Shown: in pieces, positions 23,483 to 32,383 of the stretch | Numbering within the stretch: position 1 is the first letter of the stretch | How the letters are laid out: every line of letters begins with the position of its first letter | Virus record (IMG/VR): IMGVR_UViG_3300008261_000124 | Span: 1-60,271 of that record | Reading direction: 5' to 3' (one strand) | Source: a virus | Length of the DNA stretch: 60,271 nucleotides | Notes under the pieces: generated by a model | Databases searched by the model: none | Seen by the model: the letters and a program-made list of their open reading frames with translations, nothing else | Told to the model about the DNA's origin: nothing | Translations under genes and position numbers: made by a program

Positions 23483-24982
23483 AGCAGAACAATTAGCAAA
23501 AGCTAGTAAAGATTTAATGCTAAAAGAACCTTTCTATGGTTTGTTTCTTACAATGCTTAACAAACAATGGAGTGATAAAGTACCTACTGCTGGTGTTAGT
23601 AGACTAGGTATTAACTATCAACTTTATTTGAATGAAGAGTTTTGGGCAACATTAGATCCTAATAAGAGAATTGGTTTACTCAAGCATGAGCTCAATGTAA
23701 GGGTTCCTTATGCAGTAATGTATAAGTAAAATGTCTTAAATTGTCGGGAACTACCTTAGAGCTTTACACACCAAGCATATATAGTAATATAATATGTGGC
23801 CAGAATAATTACCTGGGTATGGTAAAAGAGGTGAAGATTGGTATATCCGCAGCCAAATTTCTTGGAAGTATACCAAGAAAGAGGTTCAACGACTACAATA
23901 GACCATCCTGTGAAGGATGAAGGTATAGTCTGATCTCATGTGAAAATATGAGTTAACATAAATGATTACACATAGGTTTCTTTCACATAACAGATTTTGA
24001 GCATCTTACAAATAAGATGATTGCTAATATAGCTTTTGATCTTGAGATAAATCAATTTATTGATAAAGACTCTTTACCAGAAGGTGGTATGACAATAGAC
24101 TTGTTTCCAGATCTTAAGTTAGAACCTAAAAAGGGTAGCAAGTATTATTATGACAAGTTATTAAATGCTGCTAACAATCCCGGTACTTGTAGTACTGTAG
24201 ATAAGATGATGCAAGCTGCTGGTGATGGAGAAGGTGAGATAGAAATTGATATAGATAAGCAAGGTAATGTAAAAGTAAAATTACCTAATCATGATACTTG
24301 GCAAGAGTTTGAAGATCTTGATGAAGCAACTAAGAAGTTGATTAAAACTCAAACAGAACATATCATAAAAGAAGTAGCTGATCAGGTTGTAAAATCTAGA
24401 GGTACAGTACCTGGTGAGTTTAAAGAAATACTAGAAAGACTAGAAGCTTTAGATCCTCCTAAGTTTAACTGGAGAGGATTCTTAAGAAGATTTGTTGGTG
24501 GTAATATTAGACACAATACTAGATTATCAAGACACAAACCTAATTTTAGATTTCAAGACAATCCTGGGTTAAAACATAAATATAAGAAAAATATTCTTGT
24601 TGCTGTAGATACTTCAGGTTCTGTACATACAGAAGAACTTAAGGAGTTCTTACATGAGATATATCATATACAAAGAAGTGGTACAGAAGTAACTATTGTT
24701 CAATGTGATAGTGCTATATCTCATATAGAGAAATTTGATCCTAAGAAGGAATTTAAAATAAAAGGTAGAGGAGGCACTAGCTTCCACCCGGTCACAGATT
24801 ATTATGACCAACATTTTAGAAAGTACAACTGTTTAATATACTTAACAGATGGGGAAGCACCAGCTCCTGATAAATGTAGAGGACCTGTATTATGGGTTAT
24901 CTCTAGTCAGTCCCAAGGACTAAATAAAGATTTAAAAGGTTTACAAATTCAATTACCAAAAGATTATGGCAACAGCAAATAA
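23472..24982 (+). CDS. VWA/HExxH putative metallopeptidase interrupted by a group I intron
   Basis: Exons 23472-23692 and 23965-24982 join to 412 codons. The junction falls between the second and third base of codon 74 and rebuilds HELLHIGFFH (residues 72-81), a zinc HExxH site that neither exon has alone. The C-terminal part is a von Willebrand A domain with the MIDAS motif DTSGS (289-293) and a GGTSF segment. This architecture resembles VWA-like putative metallopeptidases (DUF2201/VWA-like pair) that work with MoxR ATPases. The adjacent gene is such an ATPase. The intron-retained product ends after codon 85 with a wrong tail. Confidence 0.8.
23693..23964 (+). mobile_element. Group I intron (272 bases, no endonuclease gene)
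   Basis: Core elements are visible in order: P-like AATTGTCGGGAACTACC (about 23739-23755), Q-like CCGCAGCCAA (about 23848), R-like GGTTCAACGACTA (about 23883-23895) and S-like ATAGTCTGA (about 23923); ACTA/TAGT pairs form P7. The last exon base before it is T and the last intron base is G, as group I rules require. Removing it restores the reading frame and the HELLH motif. It lacks an endonuclease gene, so it may be immobile or mobilised in trans by the neighbouring one. Confidence 0.85.
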
Positions 24983-27326
24983 CAAAATTAGCATGAACTC
25001 TGAAGAGTTAAAATCATTATTAACATACATTCATAACAATAATAAAGTATTGTTAGAGAAGAACTTACCTGTACAGACTGTAAATGTAGAAGGTGAAGCA
25101 GGTGGTGGTAAGACTTCTACTATTCTTCAACTAGCTAATGAGTTAGGATTGGATATGATACGTAAGAACCTCGCGGAGCTTGAAGATGTGGCAGATCTTA
25201 TCGGGTTTCCGTGCAAGGAGCATGAGATGATTGGTAAAGACAACTCTGTTAGATGGGTTGTAGAAGGTACTATGCCTCAGTATATTCAAGCAGGTTATAA
25301 ACCAACCGGTGAAAAGAGAATGACACATGCTGCTCCAGATTGGGCACAGGGTAGAGTTGCTCCCGTTCTATTGTTATTAGATGATTATAGTCGTTAAATT
25401 AAATTTACTAGATTTTTATTATCTAGCACTAAAATTAGTATATTTGTAATAAATATTTATTATGAATAAACTATTTAATTCAAAATTAACAAGTTATAAA
25501 AATAAATCAGGTGTATATCTATTAAAGATAAAAGAAAATTATTATGTTGGTAGTTCTATTAATCTTATAAAGAGATTAGAAAGTCACAAAAGTAAATTAA
25601 AATTATTAAAACATGAAAATATATACATACAAAGATGTTTTAATAAGTATGGTAAAAAAGAATGTTTTTTCTCAATACTTGAATTTTGTGAACCGGATAT
25701 AAGACTGATAAAAGAACAATTTTGGATTAATACCTTAAATCCAAAACTAAATCTTAAACCAAATTGTTTAACTCAACAAAACTGTATTACTACTTCTAAA
25801 CCTGTATTTCAATATTCTCTTAATGGAGAATTTATTGCAGAATTTCCATCAGTCAGAGAAGCTGAAAGAATTCTTGGTATTTCAGGTATAGGAAATGTAG
25901 CTAGAAAAGTAAAATCTTATTTTAAATCTGTAGGAGGTTTTTTATGGGATTATGAAAAAAAAACAAATCTTAGTTATACAAATAACAGTAAGAAAGCTAA
26001 AATAAAAGCAGTTACTATGTATAATAAGGAAGGTATAAAGATTAAAAGTTTTGAATCAATAGCAGATGCAGCAAGATATATATTAAAACCAGAAGATAAT
26101 TTTGATGGTTTATGTGCATGTATATCGAGTGTAGCTAAAAATAAAGGTATTTTAGTAAAAGATAAATATAGATATTCTTATGATAATTTAGAATTTCTTA
26201 AACCTTTGGTACTTAAAAGAAATTATCCCATATTGCAATGTGATACATCAGGAAATATTATTAAAGAATGGGAATCAGCTATTATAGCTGCTGAATCTTT
26301 AAATATATCAACAGGTGCAATTAGATTAGCATTAAAAGGAAAAATAAAATTATGTAAGAATTCTATATGGAAAATCAAGATGTAGCGTCTATTAAAAAAT
26401 CCTGTGAATTGTCTGGAAAAGCATAGAAATATGCCAATCAGCAGCCAAGCTGTTTAGTAATAAACAGAAGGTTCAACGACTAGTGTATGGAATATAGTCT
26501 GAACTGCAAATATAAAAGACTAAATTGCAGAATCTAAGGATAAAGAGCCTTAGAGATAACAAAAATGGCATCAGAAAAGTTTATTCAAGCGACCATGACT
26601 CTCCTGGAAACACAATGTTATGGTAGCTGGTGTTTACCAAAAGGTTCATTAATTGTTCTTACCTCAAATCCTGATAATGGCAACTATTCTGTTAGTGCAT
26701 TGGATGGAGCTCAAAAGACTAGGGTTATTAATGTAAACTATAAGTTTGATGTTAATGTATGGGCAAGATATGCAGAGAAAACTGGTATTGATGGTCGTTG
26801 TGTAAACTTCTTGTTATTACACCCAGAGTTAATGGAAGGTGAGAATGTTAATGCTAGAACTGTAACTATGTTCTTTAATAGTTTAATGTCTATCAAGAAT
26901 TTTGCAGATGAGTTACCTCTTATTCAGCAGTTAGGTGAGGCATGTACTAATCCAGAGCTTACTACTTTGTTTACTACATTTATCAATAACAAGTTGGATA
27001 AGTTAGTTACTCCTAAAGATATGTTACTTCATGACAATGAATCTTATATTATAGGTGAACTAAACAGTTGTATTGGTAAAGATGGAAACTATCGTGCAGA
27101 TATTGCTAGTGTATTAGCAACAAGGTTGATTAACTTTACTTGTACTTATTCTGATAATAACTCAATAACTCAAAAGATTACTGACAGACTTATCAAATTC
27201 TCTACAGAAGATATATTTACTACTGACCTTAAATATATTATTGTAAAACAAATACTTAACTATAACAAGCAGAAGTTCCAAAAACTTATGCTTAATCCTG
27301 AAGTATTAAAGATGACTATGAAATAA
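24966..27326 (+). CDS. MoxR-type AAA+ ATPase interrupted by a group I intron
   Basis: Exons 24966-25394 and 26568-27326 join to a 395-residue protein. Walker A is GEAGGGKT (43-50). Exon 1 ends in VLLLLDDYSR, the Walker B strand, and exon 2 continues ASEKFIQATMTLLE. LIVLTSNPDNGNYSVSALD is the sensor segment. MoxR ATPases pair with VWA proteins as chaperones or maturation factors; the VWA partner is the preceding gene (17-base overlap). The insertion lies exactly after the Walker B aspartates, so unspliced RNA gives an inactive 143-residue product. Confidence 0.85.
25439..25446 (+). promoter_or_regulatory. TATATTTG box inside the intron
   Basis: A perfect -7-like element 15 bases before the endonuclease ATG (25462). 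A CTAGAT/ATCTAG hairpin lies just upstream. It may let the endonuclease be transcribed separately from the host gene. Confidence 0.4.
25462..26385 (+). CDS. Intron-encoded GIY-YIG homing endonuclease with NUMOD repeats
   Basis: The product is 307 residues. The GIY-YIG nuclease domain opens SGVYLLKIKENYYVGSSINLIKRLESH, with catalytic Arg in KRLESH and a Glu in KEQFWINTL. Three repeats of NUMOD1/HTH type follow, near residues 113-165, 193-250 and 253-306 (KPVFQYSLNGEFIAEFPS, KAVTMYNKEGIKIKSFES, YPILQCDTSGNIIKEWES), which recognise the target DNA. It would cut intronless MoxR alleles and spread the intron. Confidence 0.9.
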   Translation: MNKLFNSKLTSYKNKSGVYLLKIKENYYVGSSINLIKRLESHKSKLKLLKHENIYIQRCFNKYGKKECFFSILEFCEPDIRLIKEQFWINTLNPKLNLKPNCLTQQNCITTSKPVFQYSLNGEFIAEFPSVREAERILGISGIGNVARKVKSYFKSVGGFLWDYEKKTNLSYTNNSKKAKIKAVTMYNKEGIKIKSFESIADAARYILKPEDNFDGLCACISSVAKNKGILVKDKYRYSYDNLEFLKPLVLKRNYPILQCDTSGNIIKEWESAIIAAESLNISTGAIRLALKGKIKLCKNSIWKIKM

Positions 27327-27327
27327 T

Positions 27328-27807
27328 ATGGAAGAACAAGCAGTATATACACCACTGGTAGCTACCCCTGTTGAGGGGGAAGCTCCAGTATTAAATGAAG
27401 ATACATACAATACATTGTATGGGATGCTAAAAAGCCCAGATGAAGGTAATCATAAAATGGCACAACTTATTTTAAATAGTTGTGATATCAAAAAATCTAT
27501 TTATTGGATTTGGATGTTAGCAAGGACTGGATATGTTAGTAGAATGGTAAACTTAAGAACAAAAGCTAGTAGAGCTTTTAGAGATCATAGTAGATTATTC
27601 TATATATGCAATAAAAATGAACTAGCATTTGCTGAGTATTGTGTAAGAGAAGGTGGATTAATGACACCAGAAATCTTTAAATATTTAGAAGATGCTATTA
27701 TACGTAAAGCTAAGTTTCAGTTTAAACACACTTTCTATGATGTACAATTTAAAATAAAGGAAGAGTATAAAGATCTTCCTGCTAATGTTGAATTTATAAA
27801 TAATTAA
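27328..27807 (+). CDS. Protein with a helical repeat, MoxR neighbourhood
   Basis: The product is 159 residues. Residues 26-62 read YNTLYGMLKSPDEGNHKMAQ, then LILNSCDIKKSIYWIWML, the same pattern as in the proteins at 23024 and 27812. The rest is helical and basic. It starts one base after the MoxR gene. The shared repeat suggests a common partner. Function is unknown. Confidence 0.6.
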   Translation: MEEQAVYTPLVATPVEGEAPVLNEDTYNTLYGMLKSPDEGNHKMAQLILNSCDIKKSIYWIWMLARTGYVSRMVNLRTKASRAFRDHSRLFYICNKNELAFAEYCVREGGLMTPEIFKYLEDAIIRKAKFQFKHTFYDVQFKIKEEYKDLPANVEFINN

Positions 27808-27811
27808 AAAG

Positions 27812-28930
27812 ATGAATTTTAAGAAAACAATTTTACTAAACGGTGGTTTTAATTCTCAAAATAATTTTATAGTAAATAAGTACTATTTATCAGAAGATGA
27901 GAATCCATTTAATATTTTTAAAGATAATTATGTTTCTACCCCAGGAAATATACTGTATATTTATCCTAATTCTACAATTCCTAGATTTAAAGTAAAAACT
28001 TTTTGTGAAAATAACAAAGTATCTTTAACAAAGAACAAAGAAAAAGCAAATGCTATTTTTGCTGACCCTTCATCACTAATAGATAATTTATTTGAAAGAA
28101 AAGGTTGGTTAAGAAAATTAAAAGTATCAAGTTTAAAACATTATCTTGATCATTATGTGCTTGTGCAAGATGTTAGATTTGATTCCATTAGACAATTTTT
28201 AAATGAAGTAGAAACTGATTTTGTATTATGTAATTATCAGTTTATGAATTCTGTTCTTGAGGGTAGGAGTGGTATTCCAAAGTATAATTTTATTAAGTAT
28301 GATGATGTTGTAGATGAGGGTAATCCTACTACTTTAAATAATCTCTGGGATTATACTTATACTTATGATCAAAATTTATTATTACCAGAAGATAATTATC
28401 AAGAATATATATATCTTGTGAATAATTTTCATAATATTTATCATCAAGATGCTTTATTAAAAATAATTAATACAGGTACCATAATTGATAAAGAGTTATA
28501 CGAAGGTCTAAACAGCATGCTTAAAAGTACAAATAAATCAGATCATGTTGTAGCAATGGAAGCTATGGCAAATGCTGATTATTTAAAGTCTGCTATATAC
28601 TTGTTATTATTATTTAAAGAGTATAATCGTGTAATGTTTGATAATCAAGCAAGATATCATGTAAACTTTAAAAGTTTGTGCAATTTCTTTAATATTAATC
28701 ATAGATCTAGAATTAGTATAGATAATATAGTAAATAAATTAAAAGAAAAAGAAGTTCTTACTACTAAGAATCTATACATGCTTTTAGATATGGTTACTGA
28801 AGAAGTACAAGATCATGGTAACACGGCCTGTTTTAAAATGACTGGAGTAGCTCCTATACCAGAACTAGTAGAAATAGCTAAGCAAACAGATGCTAGATTA
28901 GAAAAACCAGAAACAATAGAAGAACTATGA
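27812..28930 (+). CDS. Larger protein with the shared helical repeat
   Basis: The product is 372 residues. The N-terminal about 180 residues are alpha/beta and unrecognised (ILYIYPNSTIPRFKVKTFCENN). Around residues 225-275 it has LYEGLNSMLKSTNKSDHVVA, then MEAMANADYLKSAIYLLLL, the shared repeat. A CNFFNINHRSRISIDNIVNKL helical segment follows. It overlaps the exonuclease by four bases. Likely part of the MoxR-VWA module, by position. Confidence 0.55.
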   Translation: MNFKKTILLNGGFNSQNNFIVNKYYLSEDENPFNIFKDNYVSTPGNILYIYPNSTIPRFKVKTFCENNKVSLTKNKEKANAIFADPSSLIDNLFERKGWLRKLKVSSLKHYLDHYVLVQDVRFDSIRQFLNEVETDFVLCNYQFMNSVLEGRSGIPKYNFIKYDDVVDEGNPTTLNNLWDYTYTYDQNLLLPEDNYQEYIYLVNNFHNIYHQDALLKIINTGTIIDKELYEGLNSMLKSTNKSDHVVAMEAMANADYLKSAIYLLLLFKEYNRVMFDNQARYHVNFKSLCNFFNINHRSRISIDNIVNKLKEKEVLTTKNLYMLLDMVTEEVQDHGNTACFKMTGVAPIPELVEIAKQTDARLEKPETIEEL

Positions 28931-29940
28931 CAGAAACCACTAAAAAGACTCCTGCTGAATTAGAGCAGGAGTTTTATTCTAAACCCTTGTATATTAGCTA
29001 TTCAGCATTGAATAAACTATTATTTTCTCCTCAATTATATTACAAACATTATGTACTACAACAGAGAGAAGAACAGATAGATTCTTATTTAATTGATGGA
29101 AAAGTTATACATAGTTTATTATTAAATGATGGTTCATTTGATGAAAATTTTATACTTTTACCATCATCACTCCCAACAGGCAACTCAAGATTAGTGATAG
29201 ACAGAGTCTTTTCACAAGTAGACAAAACCAATCCAGGATTACTCACCGACCACTCTCAATCTATAATTAATATACTCAAAGAAATAAACCTTCATCAATC
29301 TCTAAAAACTGATGAACAAAGAGTAGCAAAAATAGTTACAGAAGAAACTATTAGTTATTATTCTTTTTTATTAGCAAAGGGAAGCAGAGACATAATTGAT
29401 TCTGAAACATTACAAAGATGCAATGAAGTTGTTGATGTGCTGAAAGCAAATAGCAAAGTTTGTGACCTTTTAGGATTATACAGATCAGAAATGGAAAACA
29501 TAGATGTAATAAATGAAACAGAGTTTCGTGCAGAAAGTAAAGATCTGAATACTCCTATTAATCTAAAAGGTATAGTTGATAGTATATTAATAAATCATGA
29601 TACTAAAACAATATATATTAATGATTTAAAAACTACCGGTAAGACAATATCTGATTTTGAAGAAACTATTCAGTTCTATAAATATTCTGTACAAGCTGCT
29701 ATTTATAACAGGCTTGTAAGATTTGAGTATAATTACATTATTGAAAAAGACTGGACAGTTAAATTTCATTTTATTGTTGTAGATAAGTATCAACAAGTTT
29801 ATTGTTTTGAAGTTTCTGATGAAACAATGGTTAAATGGGATGCTGAATTAATAACATATTTGAATGAAGCTGCTTGGCATCTTAAAAATAAAAACTTTGT
29901 ATTACCCTACAAATTTGCTACAAGCCAAATAATTTTGTAA
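28927..29940 (+). CDS. PD-(D/E)XK exonuclease (RecB/Exo VIII-like)
   Basis: The product is 337 residues. The N-terminus ISYSALNKLLFSPQLYYKHYV is followed by DGKVIHSLLL (His62). The catalytic core is KGIVDSILINHDTKTIYINDLKTTG, with Asp218 and Asp233-x-Lys235, and QFYKYSVQAAIYNRLV is the QxxxY motif. This is the nuclease type that chews double-strand ends to feed RecT-like annealing proteins, as encoded at 19542. Confidence 0.85.
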   Translation: MTETTKKTPAELEQEFYSKPLYISYSALNKLLFSPQLYYKHYVLQQREEQIDSYLIDGKVIHSLLLNDGSFDENFILLPSSLPTGNSRLVIDRVFSQVDKTNPGLLTDHSQSIINILKEINLHQSLKTDEQRVAKIVTEETISYYSFLLAKGSRDIIDSETLQRCNEVVDVLKANSKVCDLLGLYRSEMENIDVINETEFRAESKDLNTPINLKGIVDSILINHDTKTIYINDLKTTGKTISDFEETIQFYKYSVQAAIYNRLVRFEYNYIIEKDWTVKFHFIVVDKYQQVYCFEVSDETMVKWDAELITYLNEAAWHLKNKNFVLPYKFATSQIIL

Positions 29941-29950
29941 ATTAATTATT

Positions 29951-30520
29951 ATGGCTCAGACATTATCAATGTATAAAAATTATTTTCAAAAAAGTAGGAT
30001 CTTTATGTATCCACTTTTAGAAATTAAGAAGGGTGCAAGCGTAACCCCAATTGAAACTTATATATCTTGGGAAGGTTTTTATAAACCTCAGGATAGAAAA
30101 TTTTGTTGCCTTTATCATTTAAGAGATGATAAAGACTTTATAAATTTTGAAAAAGATAAGTTGATTAATAATAAACTTTTTCATGACTTTAAACAGACAG
30201 AAGATGGAAAAGGTATTTATGTTTTTGATTTTAATTCCTATGCTGAAGACTGGGATAATATAATTAAAGGTAAATATTCAAAACTTACTCCTATTTATAA
30301 GAGAAAAATTGAAAACTTTCATAACAAGAAAGAATCTAATTATGCTTATATAGAAAGTTTTTTATATCCTGAAAAATATTATTCTATGTATTCTGAAATG
30401 ATTGGTGTTGCAGAAAATCTATTAAAAGATGTTGGTGAGTTATGTTCATTAATGGATTTTGAAAAAGAAAATCTACATGCTAAAATTAAAAATTTGGAAT
30501 TAAAGTCTAAATTGTCTTAA
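29951..30520 (+). CDS. Phage protein of unknown function (189 aa)
   Basis: The N-terminus YFQKSRIFMYPLLEIKKGASVTPIETYISW has a distinctive conserved look; a CCLYHLRDDKDF segment and a C-terminal coiled coil follow. No catalytic motif or membrane segment is seen. I cannot assign a role. Confidence 0.55.
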   Translation: MAQTLSMYKNYFQKSRIFMYPLLEIKKGASVTPIETYISWEGFYKPQDRKFCCLYHLRDDKDFINFEKDKLINNKLFHDFKQTEDGKGIYVFDFNSYAEDWDNIIKGKYSKLTPIYKRKIENFHNKKESNYAYIESFLYPEKYYSMYSEMIGVAENLLKDVGELCSLMDFEKENLHAKIKNLELKSKLS

Positions 30521-30543
30521 TTTGTAACCCTTAAACCAAAACT

Positions 30544-30966
30544 ATGACAGACTACAAAACAATGATGTTGGTAACTATTCCTTGGACACCAACAGAAAAA
30601 AGTTTCAGACTAATTCCAGTATCCACAGCTTGTCCATATTTGGATGTTGTATATTGGAGAGACAAGAAAGTGTTAGAGATTAACTCTACTTTCAAGAAAC
30701 AAGAATATGCAATGTTTCCAAAAGTGGATGACAATGGTGATATTGAAATGAGAAAATCACCTAAGAAAAATGAAAATGGTCAGACAACTACTGAGAAACA
30801 AGAAAGAAGAATGACTGAGGTGCTTCAAAAGTATTATATTATTGACAAAGGTGAAATAGTAAACTTTATTAAAAGATTTGCTATTAATACTGATGAGATT
30901 GCTTTTGAGAAAATCATCAATGAAACTGATATTGTACTAGCAGAAACACCAAAAATCATAACTTAA
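30544..30966 (+). CDS. Conserved-looking hypothetical protein (140 aa)
   Basis: MTDYKTMMLVTIPWTPTEKSFRLIPVSTACPYLDVVYWRDKKVLEI is a beta-rich N-terminus, followed by a charged linker (ENGQTTTEKQERRMTEV) and a helical end. It is closed by a strong terminator. Function is unknown. Confidence 0.55.
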   Translation: MTDYKTMMLVTIPWTPTEKSFRLIPVSTACPYLDVVYWRDKKVLEINSTFKKQEYAMFPKVDDNGDIEMRKSPKKNENGQTTTEKQERRMTEVLQKYYIIDKGEIVNFIKRFAINTDEIAFEKIINETDIVLAETPKIIT

Positions 30967-30982
30967 AAACCATGGCGTGGTT

Positions 30983-31016
30983 AAAGGGTATAGAGAGATC
31001 TATACCCTTTTTTTAT
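30983..31016 (+). terminator. Intrinsic terminator
   Basis: AAAGGGTATAGA (30983-30994) pairs perfectly with TCTATACCCTTT (30999-31010) over 12 bases around a GAGA loop, followed by a T-run to 31014. It separates the exonuclease unit from the DNA polymerase. Confidence 0.88.
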
Positions 31017-31053
31017 CTTAGAAGGGGGAACAGCTTAACTGAACATAAATAAC

Positions 31054-31212
31054 ATGAAAAAGAACCATTATGTAATAGACTACGAGACTCTTATAGACTG
31101 TACTGTCCTTGTAGCTGAGCACTATAAAGAAAACATAATTCACACATTTGTTATAGGCCATCTTAAAAATGATATGCAGGACTTGTACATAAGAAAGCTC
31201 AAGATGTTATAA
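31054..31212 (+). pseudogene. DNA polymerase fragment: Exo I part only
   Basis: The product is 52 residues: MKKNHYVIDYETLIDCTVLV, then AEHYKENIIHTFVIGHLKNDM. The DYET is the Exo I metal site of a family B polymerase proofreading domain. The frame stops at 31210. Codons for the following exonuclease part resume in another frame (from about 31197, AQDVINRQENKEFSEF). The stretch normally holding Exo II (F-N-x3-F-D) is missing, so this looks like a deletion or assembly gap rather than a normal short gene. Confidence 0.6.
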
Positions 31213-31343
31213 ACAGACAAGAAAATAAAGAATTCTCAGAGTTTAGTGAAAGAGATTTATCTATAAGACAGATAGATGTATTCAAGTTAAACCACTGGGA
31301 CAATCCGGCTAAAAGATCTAGTCTTAAATGGATACAATATTCT

Positions 31344-32339
31344 ATGGATTGGCACAATATTCTTGATATGCCTATTCACCATACAACCAGTGTTACTACT
31401 CAAGAACAACTTGATACCGTGGTAACTTATTGTATTAATGATGTAAAGTCTACTAAACAAATTATGAATCTTAGCAAAGATCAAATTAATCTTAGAAAAG
31501 ATCTTACTAAAGAGTATGGTATTAATTTATTTAGTGCTTCAGAACCAAGAATATCTAAAGAGTTATTCTTAATGTTTCTAAGTCAAGAAACTGGAATAAA
31601 AAAGTACGACTTAAAAAATCTTAGAACTAGAAGAGATTATATAAAAGTATCAGATATAATACTACCTTATACTAAATTTAATCATCCAGCTTTTCAAAAT
31701 TTACTTTTAAACTTTAAAGGTTTAATAATAAATGCTAAAGATACTAAAGGAGGATTCAAATATAGTTTTAACTATAAAAATGTAAAAACTGATTTTGGTC
31801 TAGGCGGTGCTCATGGTTGTACAGCTTCTGGAGTATATGAAGCTAAAGATGGTATGATCATCATGAGTTCTGATGTCACCAGCTTTTATCCTAATCTAGC
31901 TATTAGAAACAAGTGGTCTCCTGCTCATTTACCTAAAGATATCTTTTGTGATAAGTATGAATGGTTCTTTGAGGAGAGAAAAAAATTACCCAAAAAAGAT
32001 CCTAAAAACTATGTTTATAAAATTATTCTTAATTCAACTTATGGTTTAAGTAATGATGAGAATAGCTTTCTATATGATCCAGAGTTTACCATGAGAATTA
32101 CTATCAATGGTCAATTAACTCTGATGATGCTGTATGAAATGTTATCTGAAGGTATACCAGGATCTATTCCTCTAATGCAAAATACAGACGGTGTAGAGAT
32201 GATGATACCTGAACAATACAAACAGAAGTATATGGAAATATGCTCAGAATGGGAAAAGATAACGCAGCTTAACCTAGAACATGATGAGTATAAGAAAATG
32301 GTGATTAAAGATGTTAATAACTATATAGGAATATATTAA
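31344..32339 (+). CDS. Family B DNA polymerase, palm fragment
   Basis: The frame is open from 31173; the first ATG is 31344. Exo III appears as TYCINDVKSTK (29-38). Polymerase motif A is DVTSFYPN (177-184), motif B is KIILNSTYGL (226-235) and motif C is MQNTDGVEMM (278-287), where the first Asp of the usual DTD is Asn. The gene ends KDVNNYIGIY and continues in the gene at 33013, cut by a GIY-YIG endonuclease gene. It should copy phage DNA together with its C-terminal part. Confidence 0.82.
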   Translation: MDWHNILDMPIHHTTSVTTQEQLDTVVTYCINDVKSTKQIMNLSKDQINLRKDLTKEYGINLFSASEPRISKELFLMFLSQETGIKKYDLKNLRTRRDYIKVSDIILPYTKFNHPAFQNLLLNFKGLIINAKDTKGGFKYSFNYKNVKTDFGLGGAHGCTASGVYEAKDGMIIMSSDVTSFYPNLAIRNKWSPAHLPKDIFCDKYEWFFEERKKLPKKDPKNYVYKIILNSTYGLSNDENSFLYDPEFTMRITINGQLTLMMLYEMLSEGIPGSIPLMQNTDGVEMMIPEQYKQKYMEICSEWEKITQLNLEHDEYKKMVIKDVNNYIGIY

Positions 32340-32371
32340 TTAATGTTATTTTTATTAATAACTATATTTCA

Positions 32372-32379
32372 TATATTTG
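32372..32379 (+). promoter_or_regulatory. TATATTTG box before the free-standing endonuclease
   Basis: A perfect -7-like element, 4 bases before the ATG at 32384. Spacing predicts a leaderless transcript. It parallels the box before the intron-encoded endonuclease. Confidence 0.4.
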
Positions 32380-32383
32380 TTAT

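Larger units (their letters stand above)
25395..26567 (+). mobile_element. Group I intron encoding a GIY-YIG endonuclease
   Basis: The intron starts after the T of the Arg143 codon and ends with G (AAAATG), the same ending as the intron at 23693. The ribozyme core follows the endonuclease gene: P-like GAATTGTCTGGAA (about 26404), Q-like CAGCAGCCAAGC (about 26440), R-like GGTTCAACGACTAG (about 26471), S-like ATAGTCTGAAC (about 26493). The R and S elements closely match those of the first intron, implying common origin. The endonuclease gene sits in the 5' part before the core. Confidence 0.87.
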
